Shown here one piece after another: positions 1 through 12,651 of a stretch of 64,000 nucleotides of DNA. The notes below the pieces were generated by a model. The model was not told the origin of the DNA, made no database searches, and worked only from the letters and a program-made list of their open reading frames with translations. The translations under genes were made by a program, and so were the position numbers. The DNA is from Clavelina lepadiformis. Its lineage: Eukaryota; Chordata; Ascidiacea; Aplousobranchia; Clavelinidae. The DNA lies in the NCBI RefSeq assembly GCF_947623445.1, contig NC_135244.1, positions 15,314,860-15,378,859 on the forward strand. The letters are read 5' to 3'. Position 1 is the stretch's first letter, and each line of letters opens with the position of its first letter.

Positions 1-480
1 TCAGTCGCTCAATTTGTTAAAATCTCAGCTGCTATTGACTACGACAACGTCATTGACTACCAACAGCAGCCTATCGGTCACTGGACAACAAGCAACAGCG
101 GTTTACGCTTACGCTCTTTTGGTTAGGTCCCTGCCTCCTCGGCATAGTACTAGATGCAGTTGATTTAACTTGCGGATACATTTTTCCAAGCGCCGCTAAG
201 CAAATGATAAAGGCTGTCACTGTTTCCATGGACAAACTCGCAAGTTTGAAGGTATTTTTCCAATGGTTATAACATAATAACCTAAACGTTATAACATAAT
301 AAAGTAGGTTTAGTAGATAGATTTAGGTTGAGTTTAGTAGATACAAAAAGTTAGGTTTAGAACGAACCTGAAAAAACGTGCAATTTTTGATGTGAAATAG
401 GGACACTGGGGCAGTCTAAAACGAACCACCTATAGTTATACAGGCAATACAGCCATGATGTGCACCAACGTTTGGGTATT
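1..480. other. Left edge, no assigned gene
   Basis: The plus strand is open from base 1 to a TAG at 124-126 (41 codons). This could be the last exon of a gene entering from the left, but the peptide is not recognised and could be chance. Bases 265-350 are AT-rich with a repeated GTTATAACATAATAA word. The same word occurs inside the MITE at 53487-53824, so this may be a related decayed copy. Confidence 0.3.
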
Positions 481-1971
481 TTATTTCTGCTGTATAAACG
501 CATTCATACTTTCAGTAGTACTGTAAGTAGTTGGGGAAAGTTTGGAATGTTGTGATGACGTCAGAATTGAATGTTTTTCTTTGACACTTTTTGCAAAAGT
601 AGTTTGCCGAATGCTGCTTCTGGGAACAGGTACCGATGTTGTCGTAAATGCTTCCGTACCTGCAAACACAAAGGCTTTTCATGTAAACGCTTGTAAATGT
701 TAAGTTAAATGTGTTTTGGATTTAACAGTACCAACCTACACGTCTCTGACATACGTATCTTGCCGGTATGTCACTGCAAGGTACATTGTACCAAGGATAC
801 TTTCTGAAGTACTGGAACGTCCAACCCATAATGACACAATTTTCCTCGATGTTGTTGGGTTCACCCGTTTGCCAGTTGGTATAAGTGACAGGTAAGCTAC
901 TATTGTAAGTCCACTCAAAGGCGTTTGATCGGATTGACCGTTTCAAGCCAATATAGAAAGAATAAGGCTCATCTGAAAACAGTATGACAATATTAATGTA
1001 AATTAAACGCTTTTCGGATAGAACTTTTGCTAATTAATCTGATATAAGAAGTACAAATGATTGGCATACATTTTTTATATGGTTAAAAAACTTGAACTCA
1101 ATTATAACAACAAGCGGTGCAGACAGAGGCGTCGCGCTTAAGGTACGCTATACTTCATCAATTCCCTAAAAAGGAGTTATGGCCTGAAACTTAAGGAATT
1201 GTTTGAATCCTTTATAAAATGGGCCATTTTAGTCACAAAGGTGTATGAAAGTTATAAATCAGGCGATTACAGGTTTATGGAATTTTTTGCATAAGTCTGT
1301 AACAGATCTTTCTTTTTATCTAAAGACAATTTTTTTTGGAAATAGTTATTTATTTAAATTTGCAGCTAATTTACCTGCCCCGAACGTTTTTATAATGCCA
1401 TAATAAACAATACACATATGATGAAATTATGCAAGCATGTCACATTTGTTGCACTGTTTATACAGTATTCATTTCATGATAGTTTATTAACTTTGTACCG
1501 GAGTCCTCCAGAGGTTCCAGTAAATTGTTTGCAGGACGCCTCTGATTGCAAGAATAACTCAGAATCATTACTTGACTGCAAGTTGCATGTATTTCAACTC
1601 AATTTATGGTTTTGGAAAATAGATAGTTAACACGATAGCCAGTTACGTTTACTTAAGTGAAGCATAACGTGCAGCCTACTACTGCATTTGTAGATTTCGC
1701 GGTTTGCAACTGCGGCGTCCTCAACGTAGGCGAACCTACCAAAGCTACCTGAAACAATTCCGATCAATTCTATGAGAAACTGTTGCACAAAGGTGGACGG
1801 TATTACAGCAAGATGTGCTTGTCTTGCACGACAGTCTTTGTCTGCTTGGTCGTAACTTCGAACGTATTTACTTTCAACTAAGTATTCCCACTGCCCGTGC
1901 TTCGACCATAAATTAGCATGCGCAGTGCGTAAAACTAACAGCATTACGAAACATGTGTTAACGATAAGCAT
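481..1971 (-). CDS. C-type lectin-like domain protein, three exons
   Basis: A secreted or surface protein with one C-type lectin-like domain (CTLD). Exons read on the minus strand are 1971-1749, 972-742 and 659-481; phases match and give about 210 aa. Exon 1 has a hydrophobic signal-like start (MLIVNTCFVMLLVL) followed by the CTLD start with YDQADKDCRARQAHLAVI. Exon 2 carries FYIGLKR, the EPN sugar-specificity motif (GEPNNIEENC) and WYNVPCSD...YVCQ, so the canonical cysteines are present. The usual WND is WYN followed by Val, so one calcium ligand may be missing. Exon 3 is a Ser/Thr-rich tail without a membrane segment. The first splice (TCAG/GTAGC to TTTTCAG) is good. The exon 2 donor is less certain (742, or a better-looking GTAGGT at 739 in the wrong phase). 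An in-frame ATG at 2031 is also possible. An AATAAA overlaps the stop. Confidence 0.78.
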
Positions 1972-2031
1972 GTTTATCAATATCAATGAGTTTATCTTGT
2001 TAAGTTCACCTTGAAAAACAAAACTGTTCAA

Positions 2032-3276
2032 ACTAAAGCCTTAACCTAGCTATCATATGCAATTAATTACAGAATATGCAATTTTTTATGATAATCCCGG
2101 TATGGGTATGGAAACAATTACTGTTTGCAAAAACTAGACTATGGATGTCGAGTATAAAATATAGACTGGCGCATTGATATTTTTGGAATTCTATTTTACA
2201 ATCATCCTGCAAACTCTCCCCATTTTATCGTGAGACAACTTTCAAACTCATTAAAATCATTTCTGAGACCGACCGTATTATGCTGATCTTCACAACGGTT
2301 TATCATGGTACTTCCTCTGTGAACTGATATGTTGATGATCTATTTATTTCCTAAGGTACAGTCTTGAGCAAAAATTGCGTGGCGTAAATATCCGGGTATT
2401 GTTTGGCAAATAGGCATGACATCAGATTGCAACAATGAACAACATCGGTATAGCCTACTAAGTTGCCACACAATAGATCAGTTTAAAATTCCTTCTTTGA
2501 TGCAATGTCTTTTGACAAGAATGTTTCAATAATTTTTTCGCACCTTACTACAACGCTGGAAATACCAAGAAGCTTGTTTTTTGGTCGGTTTTACATGAAA
2601 TCTGTTAACAAAACCATTTCAGCTACAACACAACTACAATACAGGGAATTTATACAACAAATACCTTGATTTACAAAACCTTTGTGCATGCATATCTATG
2701 TTATCTTCGTAATCATTCTTAAATCATGCAAATTTTGATATACCAAAAAGTATGACAAGTTACCTATAGGCTACAGTAATACGAATGTTCATATAAGCAC
2801 GCAAGCGTTGGACATATTTGTATATACTACAAAGAAAAGGATTGGTTGAGTGTTTTGTATAACGTGGTCCTGATAAACATTTCCAAAGTAGTAAAATACG
2901 ATATAAAAAATCAAAACACCAAAACTAAAAAGTGTCTGACCATCGTAATTTTCACAAAAGTTGGCTTGGTAACGGGAGTTTGAGCGATGAGGAATCATCG
3001 CCGGGTTCAAGTCGCGCAAAAACTTTCCTCAGTCCGAGTCCGAGAATAAAGATTATGATGGAACCATGTATGCGATTTGATTTGGCAGCAAAGTTATTTA
3101 ACGCTCTGTCGCTCAGCTGTGTCTGGAATTTTTTCAACTCTTCACTCTCCGTATTTGAGTACAATGTCGAAGATAAAGCGTAAGTTTAAGAAAGGCGACT
3201 GTTTAAAAAGTGTAAACACTCAAGTCGGACGTGTCATAAAAAGTTACTTGAAATGGTGAGCTTTAATCGCTTTTGG
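2032..3276. other. Intergenic, lectin gene to basic-protein gene
   Basis: AT-rich sequence. Short open frames occur on both strands near 2789-3183, but none shows a domain or a matching splice partner. The lectin promoter and the 3' end of the next minus-strand gene should lie here. No regulatory site can be assigned. Confidence 0.4.
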
Positions 3277-4955
3277 TTAACCGTGTTTGTCAGGGGGTAC
3301 TGTATCAGACCAATGAACCGACCGTTTTCGTTTTTGATCTGATTTGCTTCTTAGGTCTGGGACAAGAACAGGTTTATTTTTTTTCGTGGTTGGTTTTGAA
3401 ATCTCGGTATTCGGTTTCCTTGTTATTTCTTCTTTTTGTACCGCTTGTGCTACGTCAAGATTCTTGTTTTCTTTTTCATTTTTATGTCTCTCCACTTTGC
3501 TCTCTTGAGGGCTCTTATTGGATTGCTGCTGTACATCTTCGACTTTAATTTCCTGAACGAGTTTGCTGTGGGTCCTTTCATCCAATCGTTTGGAATTCTG
3601 TGTTGTATGTTTTGATCTATTGTAAACTTTGTATTGTTTTTCTTTGTTTTCAACGTTTGTTTTCTTTTCTGGATCTTGACTGTTATTCTTGATTGCTATG
3701 TCGACTTCCGATTGGCTTAACCTTGCTATGGTCGACATACTAGGCAACGAATGTCTTGGTCTGGTTGTTACTTTCATCCGGGACTCCTGTTGTATTCTCT
3801 GCAAATGAATTAACGATTTTGCCGAGATAGAAAACTGACAAGATCGTCGTCTGATCGGGTAGGTTGCTTCACTGGTCATCGGTCGAACTTTTTTCTTTTC
3901 CTGCTCGTCAATGTTTGACAAAGCCAAATCCTTCTCCGTGTTTGCTGAATGATACAGTTCATGGGGAGTCTAACATAATTAAAGGTAATAAAACTGAGCA
4001 TGAAATAACTGAAAAAAACAACAACTATACCAAAAAAGCTATAGCTTACCTGCTGAGTTTCGTCTCGTAAGTAAAGGTTTTTGAATGTCTGAAGTGAGGC
4101 ACTACGTCTTATTTTTCGTTTTTCAACTTCATTAACCTCCACACTTGTGAGTCTTTGCTTTGCCGTGCTCAGCACTTGCAAGCTGTTCAGAAAGATATTC
4201 TTCGTTGTACTATCATGTGAGGGCATAAGCGGTGGTGGATAGGACTTAGACAAAAGGAGCTTTTTTCTGAAGACGCGGCTGGCATTGTGACGCTCAGCGG
4301 CGACTTGTAAAAGATAAATGTTGGACATGTCCTGTGGTAAGAAATACAATTAATACTTCTCGATTTTCTCGACTCGATCTCGACTATAAAAATTTAAAAC
4401 AAAGCATTATATTCCTGAATCATCGGATGTTCTTGGGAAAACTTAGTAATAGGCTGCTGTATTGGCTATACTATGTCATCCCACCTGAATCCTTGCCATT
4501 GATTCGCGATCGCGGGGCACTGACGTTCTCATTAACGGTCTGGAATTATGTGAATGAAATGACGCGTTGTATGTATACAGAACGTGATCGCGAGCTGCTT
4601 GTGAGCGGCTCTGTCCAATTTCACCTTCTAAAAATATTAACTTTCTTGTTGTTGCAGATTTGCAGCGATTTGATTTAAATTTTAATAGACGACAACTGCA
4701 TGCAATCGTGTAATTGAAAACCGACCATCAATATTTTAGTTTTTCTGTGATCGGTATATATAGCTTTATCGTATAGTACTTTGAGAAAATGACGTTTTAA
4801 AATGTTTTCTTGCTAAACTCACCTTTTCGTCGATGATCTTGCCTGATAACTTTTAACTTTTTCTGGTGTTCTCCTTTCTCCTCTATTTTGTTCCGGGTTA
4901 TAGCATACTTCATAAAATGCGATAAAGGAACAGGATCTTTCAGATTTTCTACCAT
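3277..4955 (-). CDS. Unrecognised basic 416-aa protein, four exons
   Basis: I do not recognise the family. Four minus-strand exons join with matching phase: 4955-4823 (ATG; donor AAAAG/GTGAGT), 4627-4485 (acceptor TTTTTAG; donor ATTCAG/GTGGGA), 4331-4050 (acceptor CCACAG; donor CAGCAG/GTAAGC) and 3969-3277 (acceptor TATGTTAG; stop at 3277-3279). The total is 1251 bp, 416 codons plus stop. The protein is hydrophilic, rich in Lys, Arg, Ser and Gln, and has no signal peptide or membrane segment. It starts MVENLKDPVPLSHFMKYA. The middle has the Pro-rich KSYPPPLMPSHDS. The last third is very charged, with Lys/Glu/Gln-rich stretches and a basic end (SDQKRKRSVHW), consistent with an unstructured nuclear or cytoskeletal protein (inference). 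The continuous open frame across three in-phase splices is the main evidence that it is real. Confidence 0.72.
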
Positions 4956-6515
4956 TTTGTTAATATTTTTTACAGAAAAAGATTCTTGAGAAACTCAATT
5001 AAATTTCTTTCTAACTGTAGCTATGAGATACCAGTCTAAAAGATGTAACTCAAAAACAGATTACTTAAAGTTTGGTTAACCAGATTCTTATACATTCATT
5101 ATACACCTTACAAAGACCGACTAAAGCCTATTAGCTTTCGGGATGTCATTTTCCCTTCATAATTGCGGTTGTAGTCGTATTTGGAAACATTTATACTTTT
5201 AAACCGTAAACGATTTCGAAACAACTTAACAAACGTTACCTTAAGTTGTATAAATACAGCCAAAATGGTTTGTTATTTTAAAATGTTATTTTCTAGTGAT
5301 ACGGTCTATTTATATTCTTGATATGATCAAGCGTTATGTTTGTTTAGGGTACAATGGGCGTAAATTGTTTTCACCATAAAATGCGGAAAAAGGACGCGTG
5401 AAACGATTTTGTTTTGTGCAGGCGAGAAATGCCTTCAGAACAATCTAGCTTAATCTCCTTCTCGCTCATCAAGCCTTAAACACTTGTGCAATCAACGCCA
5501 AACTTTCCTTTTAATTTAAATGCATTTCGCAGGCTTCCTAAACATACAAAACTGATGAATGTTTAATGCTCAGCACAGCAGAACTTACATGAATTATAAA
5601 AAACGTTGCCTGCGCAATCAACTTCTTTTAAAAAATGTTCAGATAGTAGGCCTACGCTGCAATAACAATGCGATGCTTTTAAGAAAATCATTTTAGGATG
5701 GGCCTATTAAAACCTTTTCTCTAACCTGCTGTACGGTTTGCTTAACTAAGTTCGAGCTAATATTTAAATTGTATCAACAGAATACAACGGATTTGTTTCA
5801 GCAATACGTTGATATAACGAAATTCATTGAAATAGGTCGCGTTTTCTTTCAGGCACGTTTATCGAACAATGTCAACAAAAGGTCAATCATAACCCTTACA
5901 AAAATAGGAATTGTTTTCTATTGTCAAATACAACCGACCAACGAGTATCTGCAGACGTCCTTTGTATGTGACCTTGTATGCTATGCTCTGTAATTAGGCT
6001 GCCATGAACGATAATCACATTGTTATGAAACTGCTTTTCACAAAAATTACTTTGCAATAATTACAGTGACTCTTAATTATAAAATTTCTTGTCTTTTGAA
6101 ATGTATTTTGACCGCACCCGCACTGCATTAACTTAATAAAGCACCCAGCTAATAATGCGGTGAATAAAAGGGCAAACAATAAAAAAACTAAGCTTACAAT
6201 AAAATCGAAGGAGGAAATATTACTACCAAATGCCACCGAAGAAAGCAAAACAAATGCTGTAACAAAAGCACTAGATCCTTTGATAGTTTAGTGGTTTAAT
6301 CAAATTGGTATAAAGTTATTATATTTAATCTAGTTCGTTAACACAGGTTTGAGGTTTGCTTTGACTGTGTTTCTTTCTTGGGCTGTAATGGTGACGTCCG
6401 AATAAACTGCTTATAACTCGCATCACGTGAAGAAATCAAACTAGAAATTCTCAAGATTTTACTTAGTAGCAGTTTTGCAAATAAGATGATCCCACACTAC
6501 AAAGCGAAGCCAATA
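4956..6515. other. Intergenic with one small membrane-like ORF
   Basis: No recognised gene. A minus-strand open frame at 6248-6015 encodes 77 residues with one strong hydrophobic stretch (LVFLLFALLFTALLAGCF) followed by a Cys/Lys-rich tail. It has no homologue I recognise and could be a small gene, an exon or chance. The stretch contains the upstream region of the basic-protein gene. Confidence 0.3.
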
Positions 6516-8154
6516 CTACATGTATGTGGTTCTTTTATAGTCCTCGCATGGCACGTCCACGATCGATTCAAGCATTTGCACTTCGCGAGCTCGACTTGGT
6601 CCAGCGCTGATACTGGCTCTATGTTGCTGAGGAAGATGGCACCAAGCAAGTGGGTCCGCTTGTACTGTACAGAAAAGATGAAAACAACATTTGTATAATG
6701 CAACCGTTTCATTGTATAACATGACAAACACCAAAAAACCACGGCTGTAAACTTGCAATAAGTCTACTGAAGAATGAAATCAAATCCGGTAATGTACATA
6801 TCAGCAGCCTACAAATTTAAGCTATTTCAGAAATACATATTCTAATACTTTGACTATATGCTATTTCCTTAGTGACGAGGAGAATGGTATCCTTGAAAAC
6901 ATCCCTCCAAATTCATGTACCTGAACCACGACGACTTGCAGCATAAGCAGCAACAGTTGCGAAAACAGACTCCCTGCGCTTTGTTGCCACCTTACGGTCT
7001 CTAACATAAGTAGGCTATATAAATACGTACGTCGCAGCTAGTCTATCTTTTTGTAAAAACTGCCTTTAGGTTATGCAACAGATTCATTTTACTGGAAATA
7101 AAAGTTATCTATTCCTTCTACAAGCCAGAGACAGAGCGCTAAAAAGGCAGGTAGACCATTTCAATATTTCTGTATTAGCCTACTGTATAAAACTTGCCTT
7201 CTGGATATGGCTGCGCCCAGCCACATGCAAATAGCTGCAGCATACGAAAATCCTGAAGCACCCCAGCCAACAAAAATGCCATCAGCCAACTCTATCGCTC
7301 TCTGGTCTTCCCAAGCTGAATGTATAACGTCAAGTCCATACCAAGTGCTTGCAATCAAAACGCATGTACCTGAATTGGTCATTGACTTTGTTAGTCAACA
7401 ATTTGATGACCATATCAAAAGTAAAGTGGTTTGTACTGTAGATAAAGTACGTAACTAATAAGCTAAAGTAACATGGATACTGTGAGAAACATTACCCGCT
7501 ACCACCCAGATAAACGCCCCCCTTCGAGTTAATTTTTCCTTTGTTTTGTCGCAGATCTGGAAGAGCAGGATGCACTTCATGCCGAAAATGTTCATACTCA
7601 TTGCAAAGCCGCTTAACAAGCAGGCAGTGATCATCAAACCTCTACAAACCGTTCGTTGAGCTATGGTTTAAAACTCAAAATTATTTTCAAAGTTATACAC
7701 TAGCCCTTCCAAACGTTTGCTCCATACAAAGGCACATAAGATTATTGCTTAGTGTTTGGATATCACAAATAGAGAAATTTACTGCAATAAATGTTATTTT
7801 AAATAAATCCAATCGTCCACTGCACCAACCACCATGGGGACCGAGCAATGATCCAGACAACCACTTTCCACATAATCCAGTAGAGCTACAAAACTTCCAG
7901 AGCCCGTAGCAATTTTCATATGGTGATATCTATGTTAAGCAGTATTTGAACAACTTTAATTCAAAATATTACAATAATTGTTTTCTTACGATGTTTTAAA
8001 TCGCACGAACTGATTCAAACAGAAATGAAATTATCTATATATAGGTACTCACAGACGCTTCGGCATAAATTAGATACCAGCAAGGAGTAACTGTAACAAA
8101 CACGTGGCAACTGGAAGCAGCTAATCCAAAGAAAAAACCAACCAATTTCAACAT
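6516..8154 (-). CDS. Claudin-family tight-junction protein
   Basis: A four-transmembrane protein of the claudin family, expected in epithelial tight junctions. Minus-strand exons: 8154-8053 (MLKLVGFFFGL, TM1; donor GTGAGT), 7929 to about 7830 (first extracellular loop with the claudin signature GLW-x2-C-x4-C as GLWKFCSSTGLC), about 7639-7496 (TM2 LMITACLLSGFAMSMNIFG and start of TM3) and 7379 downward (TM3 TCVLIASTWYG, second loop, ELADGIFVGW, TM4). The exon 3 to 4 junction (phase 1) is secure. The end of exon 2 could not be fixed. Reading on in exon 4 gives a stop at 7161-7163 (tail RRQVLYSRLIQKY). A donor at 7184/7183 can instead join in phase to 6664-6516, giving a longer cytoplasmic tail ending DYKRTTYM, which resembles a PDZ ligand. 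The family call is firm and the tail is uncertain. Confidence 0.8.
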
Positions 8155-8768
8155 GGGAGCTGCAAGGGTTGAGCTTGCTTTACGGGGCTGCAACATTGCA
8201 GACTTCTAATCAGAGTATCAAAATCTGTTGTGGTTTTAACTGGTGAAAATTGTAAAAATATACTGACCCTACAAATTAAAGTTGAAAAGCTCGTAACGTT
8301 CGCTCGGAAGTAGCTCAACTGCGAAAGACTACAATTTCCACACATTTTGTTGCGGAGAATCGTGTAGCTGTACAAATTAGCACCGTGGTGAGAAACAACA
8401 ACACTCTCATAAAATGGACGGTGCGTAAGTCGACCCCAATAAATTCCATTTAAACTTGTTTAAAGATCCAGAAGCTTCTACAAGCAATACCGACACAGGC
8501 ATAAATTGCATCAAACGTAGATCAGTGAAAACAATTTATTTGAAATTGATATAACGTGAAAGAAAAGTAGAAAAATATATAAAAATCAAGTGGCAGTTGA
8601 ACGCGAAACTAGAAAATAAGAAAGAGCATTGAAATCATCAACATGTGACTATTCCCGTCATATCCATACCACAGTCCTATTCAGTCCACAATACATGGCT
8701 GCATTATACAGCCTCACACCTCCATGAAGACTTTGCAATAAAAAGTTAGTACAAAGAACCAAGTTGCG

Positions 8769-11227
8769 TTATCCTGATTGCTGTTCATTCATTTCATCAG
8801 CTATCATGTCTTGGTATTGTGACTTCCACACCATGATATCGGACTTATCATAGAGCTGCAAAAAATGTGTGGTGAAAAAAAGTCACGAAGTGGTTTGGTG
8901 TGTTGAAATTGTTCAATTTACAATTGTAACCCAAACTTCAAACATTAAATGCTAAATTTTAAAAACTATTTATTTAATAAGAATTATTTGGAATTTGTTA
9001 ACGTAAAACATCTTACAATTAGCTTAAAAGCAGCAGTTAAGGCTTCTCTAAAGCCAGAAAAAAGTAAAAACTGCTTTCTGGTAAAATCAAAAGGAACATA
9101 GAACAATAACCTTCGTCACAAATTCTAAAATCTTTCTCTTTGGAATATCATGGAAAGCTCTTTGGCCCCATCGATATTCATATTGTGGAGGATCACAATT
9201 GGGAACCTTGCTGATGTCAAGATACCTGCATTTTATGCCATACTTAACTACTGCAGAAGTTAATGTGTGTTCCAGTGTCCAGCTATTTTCAGAATAAACA
9301 AACAAATAATTATAAACAACTTTACATTTGTCTGGAAAATTCTTGAGTGATAAGCTTCTTTACATCTCCAAACACTGAATGAGAATGGTCCTTTTCGATT
9401 CCAAGACGTTTTAATGAATGCCAAAGTGCACCTATAAAAACATGTATATGTGTTTGCTGCATGTTTCGTTGAAACCAAGTTCTCCATAAATAAAAGTATA
9501 ACAAATTACATGAAATGAAAGCTCATTAACTCAACTTTACTTCATTCAAAATACTGAATAACTCGAAGCAACTTCACCTGCCCTTGTTAACCACCTATTA
9601 AAATGCATGACAACAACTTGGTTAAAGTGTTTTTGTATCTCCAAGGGTGTAACTAGAGTTAGTTATCTCAAAATTCGTCTAAAAAATTATTCATTGCATT
9701 AAAAATTCTGGGTTGATTTGCTTTAAAAATGGGTTTTTATTGGCTACAAACGTAACAAGTTACAAAATGTCTTCAACTGATGCAAGTAAACTACTAAGAT
9801 AAAAGTAGGTAGACTAGTGAGGAGACTTCAGAAAGGTTAAGGTACGAGTACTTTATGATAACATACAGTAGCAGACTAGCCAAGGTGAAGATACTAAGCT
9901 TAAACATAGCGGAAAAATACCAGTGCAGTATTATAGTACCACAGTGCAGCACTATATAATTACACAGTGTAGTACTGTACCATTTTTTGATTAAACAACA
10001 TTTTTTCTAAAATGTTCTACAAGAAATGCGTGTTATAGTATTTGATTTCTAAAAATGCATTTATTTACACCAGACACAATTTTATAATTATTTTTCCAAT
10101 TTTTTCAACTTTAAATAATAATTGAAGCAGTTTTATTAATCCCTTCACCTTTGAATTAACGAGCTTCCACGATACTTAACATCAACATCATATGCATGCA
10201 GGATCATGACATTTCACAACATGCCTAGCACAAACTATAAAAAATGATTTTCATAAGTTAATTTTACTTTTTTCATGCAAAAACCTACCATCCATTATGC
10301 TATTCCCAGACATAAAGATTAAAGTTAAAATTGTGAACAAAAGCCCTCGTTTTGAATTATCCTTCCTGTTGAAACATTTTTCGTTAGTCTATGCAACAAA
10401 AGGAATAGCTTTTCAGCAAAAGTGGAGTAATAGTATTACGCAGGTATAGTGGCAAATATCTACATACTGTTAAAATGCACCAAAAAGATCTCCACATACC
10501 ATTTCATAACATCGCTTGTCTCGGAATGATCTAATGTGTTGACCAACATGTAGGCTTTTTTTGCTCCTTCACCTATTTCCACAAGTTTTATGCCAAACAC
10601 CTTCTCCAACTTTTTCGCAACAACTTTAATCACATCTGAGAAGGAACTTTTGTGATCCTAAAAATATTCAGTGTGTGGCAAATTACAATTTAGGCTTTAA
10701 AGAAGGCATTGTAGTTTAATTGAAACTTCACCTTCAACACATGTTTGTTAATATCAGCCCGTTTTATAGGTATTTTCTTCTGTTCCCAGATTAACACAAA
10801 ATGAACTACCTCATTAGCCTGAAAGAAAATTTCACAAAATTAATTAATTTTGTTAATTATTATCAGTCATACACAATTAAGTACAATAATAAAAGTGACA
10901 AGCAAAGCATTATTACAAGTTGCCACATACATATTCATCACAGTTTTGCATTAAAATCAGCAAGCAAACATATACAGAGTACTTCATATGAACCTATTAA
11001 CACAGAGTGATGACCACCATAACTATCATATATTCTACCATATCAATTTCAATACATTTAAATTAGAAACTGTGATGAAACATTAAATATTTGCAGAATG
11101 GTACACAACTAATAAATTTAAGACATTTACCAACTAACTATATACAAGCCTGCACCTTTCGTTCCAGTTCTACTCCACTGAGCTTGTCAGAAGCACGATT
11201 CTGGGAAGTTTGAGCTTGTGAGCTCAT
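8769..11227 (-). CDS. nsmce3: NSE3 (MAGE-domain) subunit of SMC5/6 complex
   Basis: A MAGE-homology-domain protein, best matched to NSE3/NSMCE3, the tandem winged-helix subunit that works with the NSE1 ubiquitin ligase and NSE4 in the nuclear SMC5/6 DNA-repair complex. Seven minus-strand exons join in perfect phase: 11227-11156, 10818-10732, 10657-10500, 10365-10289, 9431-9326, 9225-9111 and 8855-8769. The total is 702 bp, 233 aa. MAGE landmarks in order: VHFVLIWEQKKIPIKRADI, FGIKLVEI, LLFTILTLIFMSGNSI, LWHSLKRLGI, FGDVKKLITQEFSRQ, YLDISKVPNCDPPQYEYRWG, KRKILEFVTK and WKSQYQDMIADE. The N-terminal extension is only about 25 residues, so the protein is shorter than vertebrate NSE3. A lone invertebrate MAGE gene is normally NSE3 rather than a cancer-testis MAGE (established knowledge). 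AATAAA at 8540-8535 on the minus strand may be the poly(A) signal. Confidence 0.92.
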
Positions 11228-12651
11228 CTTGCTACAGTACGTGTTTGTAAATCAGGCCAAATACCTCCTATTGTTTTCAAGATACGCTAAATTTCATTAG
11301 AAAACTCTGCAAAATGCAGAATTTATTTACACATAAGCAAATGAATGTATATTTTTACATCTAATTCAACAATCATATTCCAAAACACACACAAAAAACT
11401 GATACCAGCATAATATCAGAAAAACATTACAAGAGCAACACTAATAGATATTTTCAATTGTCCATTGCTGTCTGGTGTCTATTACTGGTTTGACCAAGTT
11501 TAATATATAAATCAAACAATCTTGACAATTGACTTCGCATTTATTGAAAGCGAATAATCACATATACATTATATATATTAGATGAAAATTCTAGTCAGGA
11601 AGGTCTCCTATTCAATCTCACCAATAACAAATCTGTTATAGTATATACATATATAACAAAGGAATTCTTCAGCCTTTTGAGATACTGTACAACAATGTAA
11701 AACTGCTTGTATATAATGGATCCATTAACTTTGCAAGCTGCAAGTGATGGTGTCCTCCAGTGATTTCCAGTGTTGTTACTGGTAATTTCTTTTTACTTCG
11801 TGTGTATGACTGGTGCAAAGCTCGAAATTTTAATTCCGTCCCGCACATGTACAGGAGTAGGCTTATGTGATATCATACAAGAGGTTAAAGCCTGCATTTT
11901 TCTTTATGGTACTTGATTTGATTTTTTACTTCTGTTGTATTGTAAACAGCAGTACAATATTAATCAGTATGGCACAACAAAAAAGTGATTGTAAAATTTT
12001 GAAATTGTAACATTCTGTTGACATGAGCAGAGAAGAAAATACATTATGTTGTTTTGTATTTGAGTACGACAATGACTTCTAAATAACTCAGCAGTGTGAG
12101 ATAAAACATATAGTATAGGTGTCTAAGTAGCTTGCACGATGTGCCTATGATTTATTTCGAGTTCCTATATAACAGATATCACATATACTGAATGAATATC
12201 ACTGGTCCCAACTTGTCCATTGTATACGATGTCTACTATTTATATATTTATTTCATTACAGTTGATTTATAAAGCAAACACTTCACCAAAAATTAGCAAT
12301 TCAATCGCTTAGCTCACAATTTGCTTTCTTTTTTACAGTAAACTTACACAGTATATAGCGATTGATTTGCGTCATGTGAGCTGAAATAATTAGTACTATA
12401 CATTTCAAAGACAAAAAGCTTGTATTTACTTGCACACTTAAAAACACCGTTTAGACTACCAATATCCTGCAGTTCAATTATATGCAGGTACCTAAACAAT
12501 CTACAGGTACCTAAACATCACACAATGCACTATTCCTCATTGTATGTGTGGAATTACATAATATGCCACATATAAATACAAACACAATACTTATAATAAC
12601 TTTAATAAACAAGACTAAAATGTAGTTTTCAATATATTGCACAGTATAACT
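11228..12651. other. Region between NSE3 and V-ATPase e genes
   Basis: Very AT-rich, with short TATATA stretches near 11565-11660. It must hold the NSE3 promoter and the 3' UTR of the V-ATPase e gene. Minus-strand AATAAA words near 12150 and 12250 are possible poly(A) signals. No exon was found. Confidence 0.4.

Noticed and set aside
3273-3548. Plus-strand 91-codon hydrophobic frame
   Set aside because: It is opposite the last exon of the basic-protein gene. The Phe/Leu-rich composition is the mirror of Lys/Glu/Gln codons.
4334-4678. Plus-strand 114-codon open frame
   Set aside because: It lies opposite a minus-strand exon (4627-4485) that splices in phase with neighbours on both sides, so it is a shadow.
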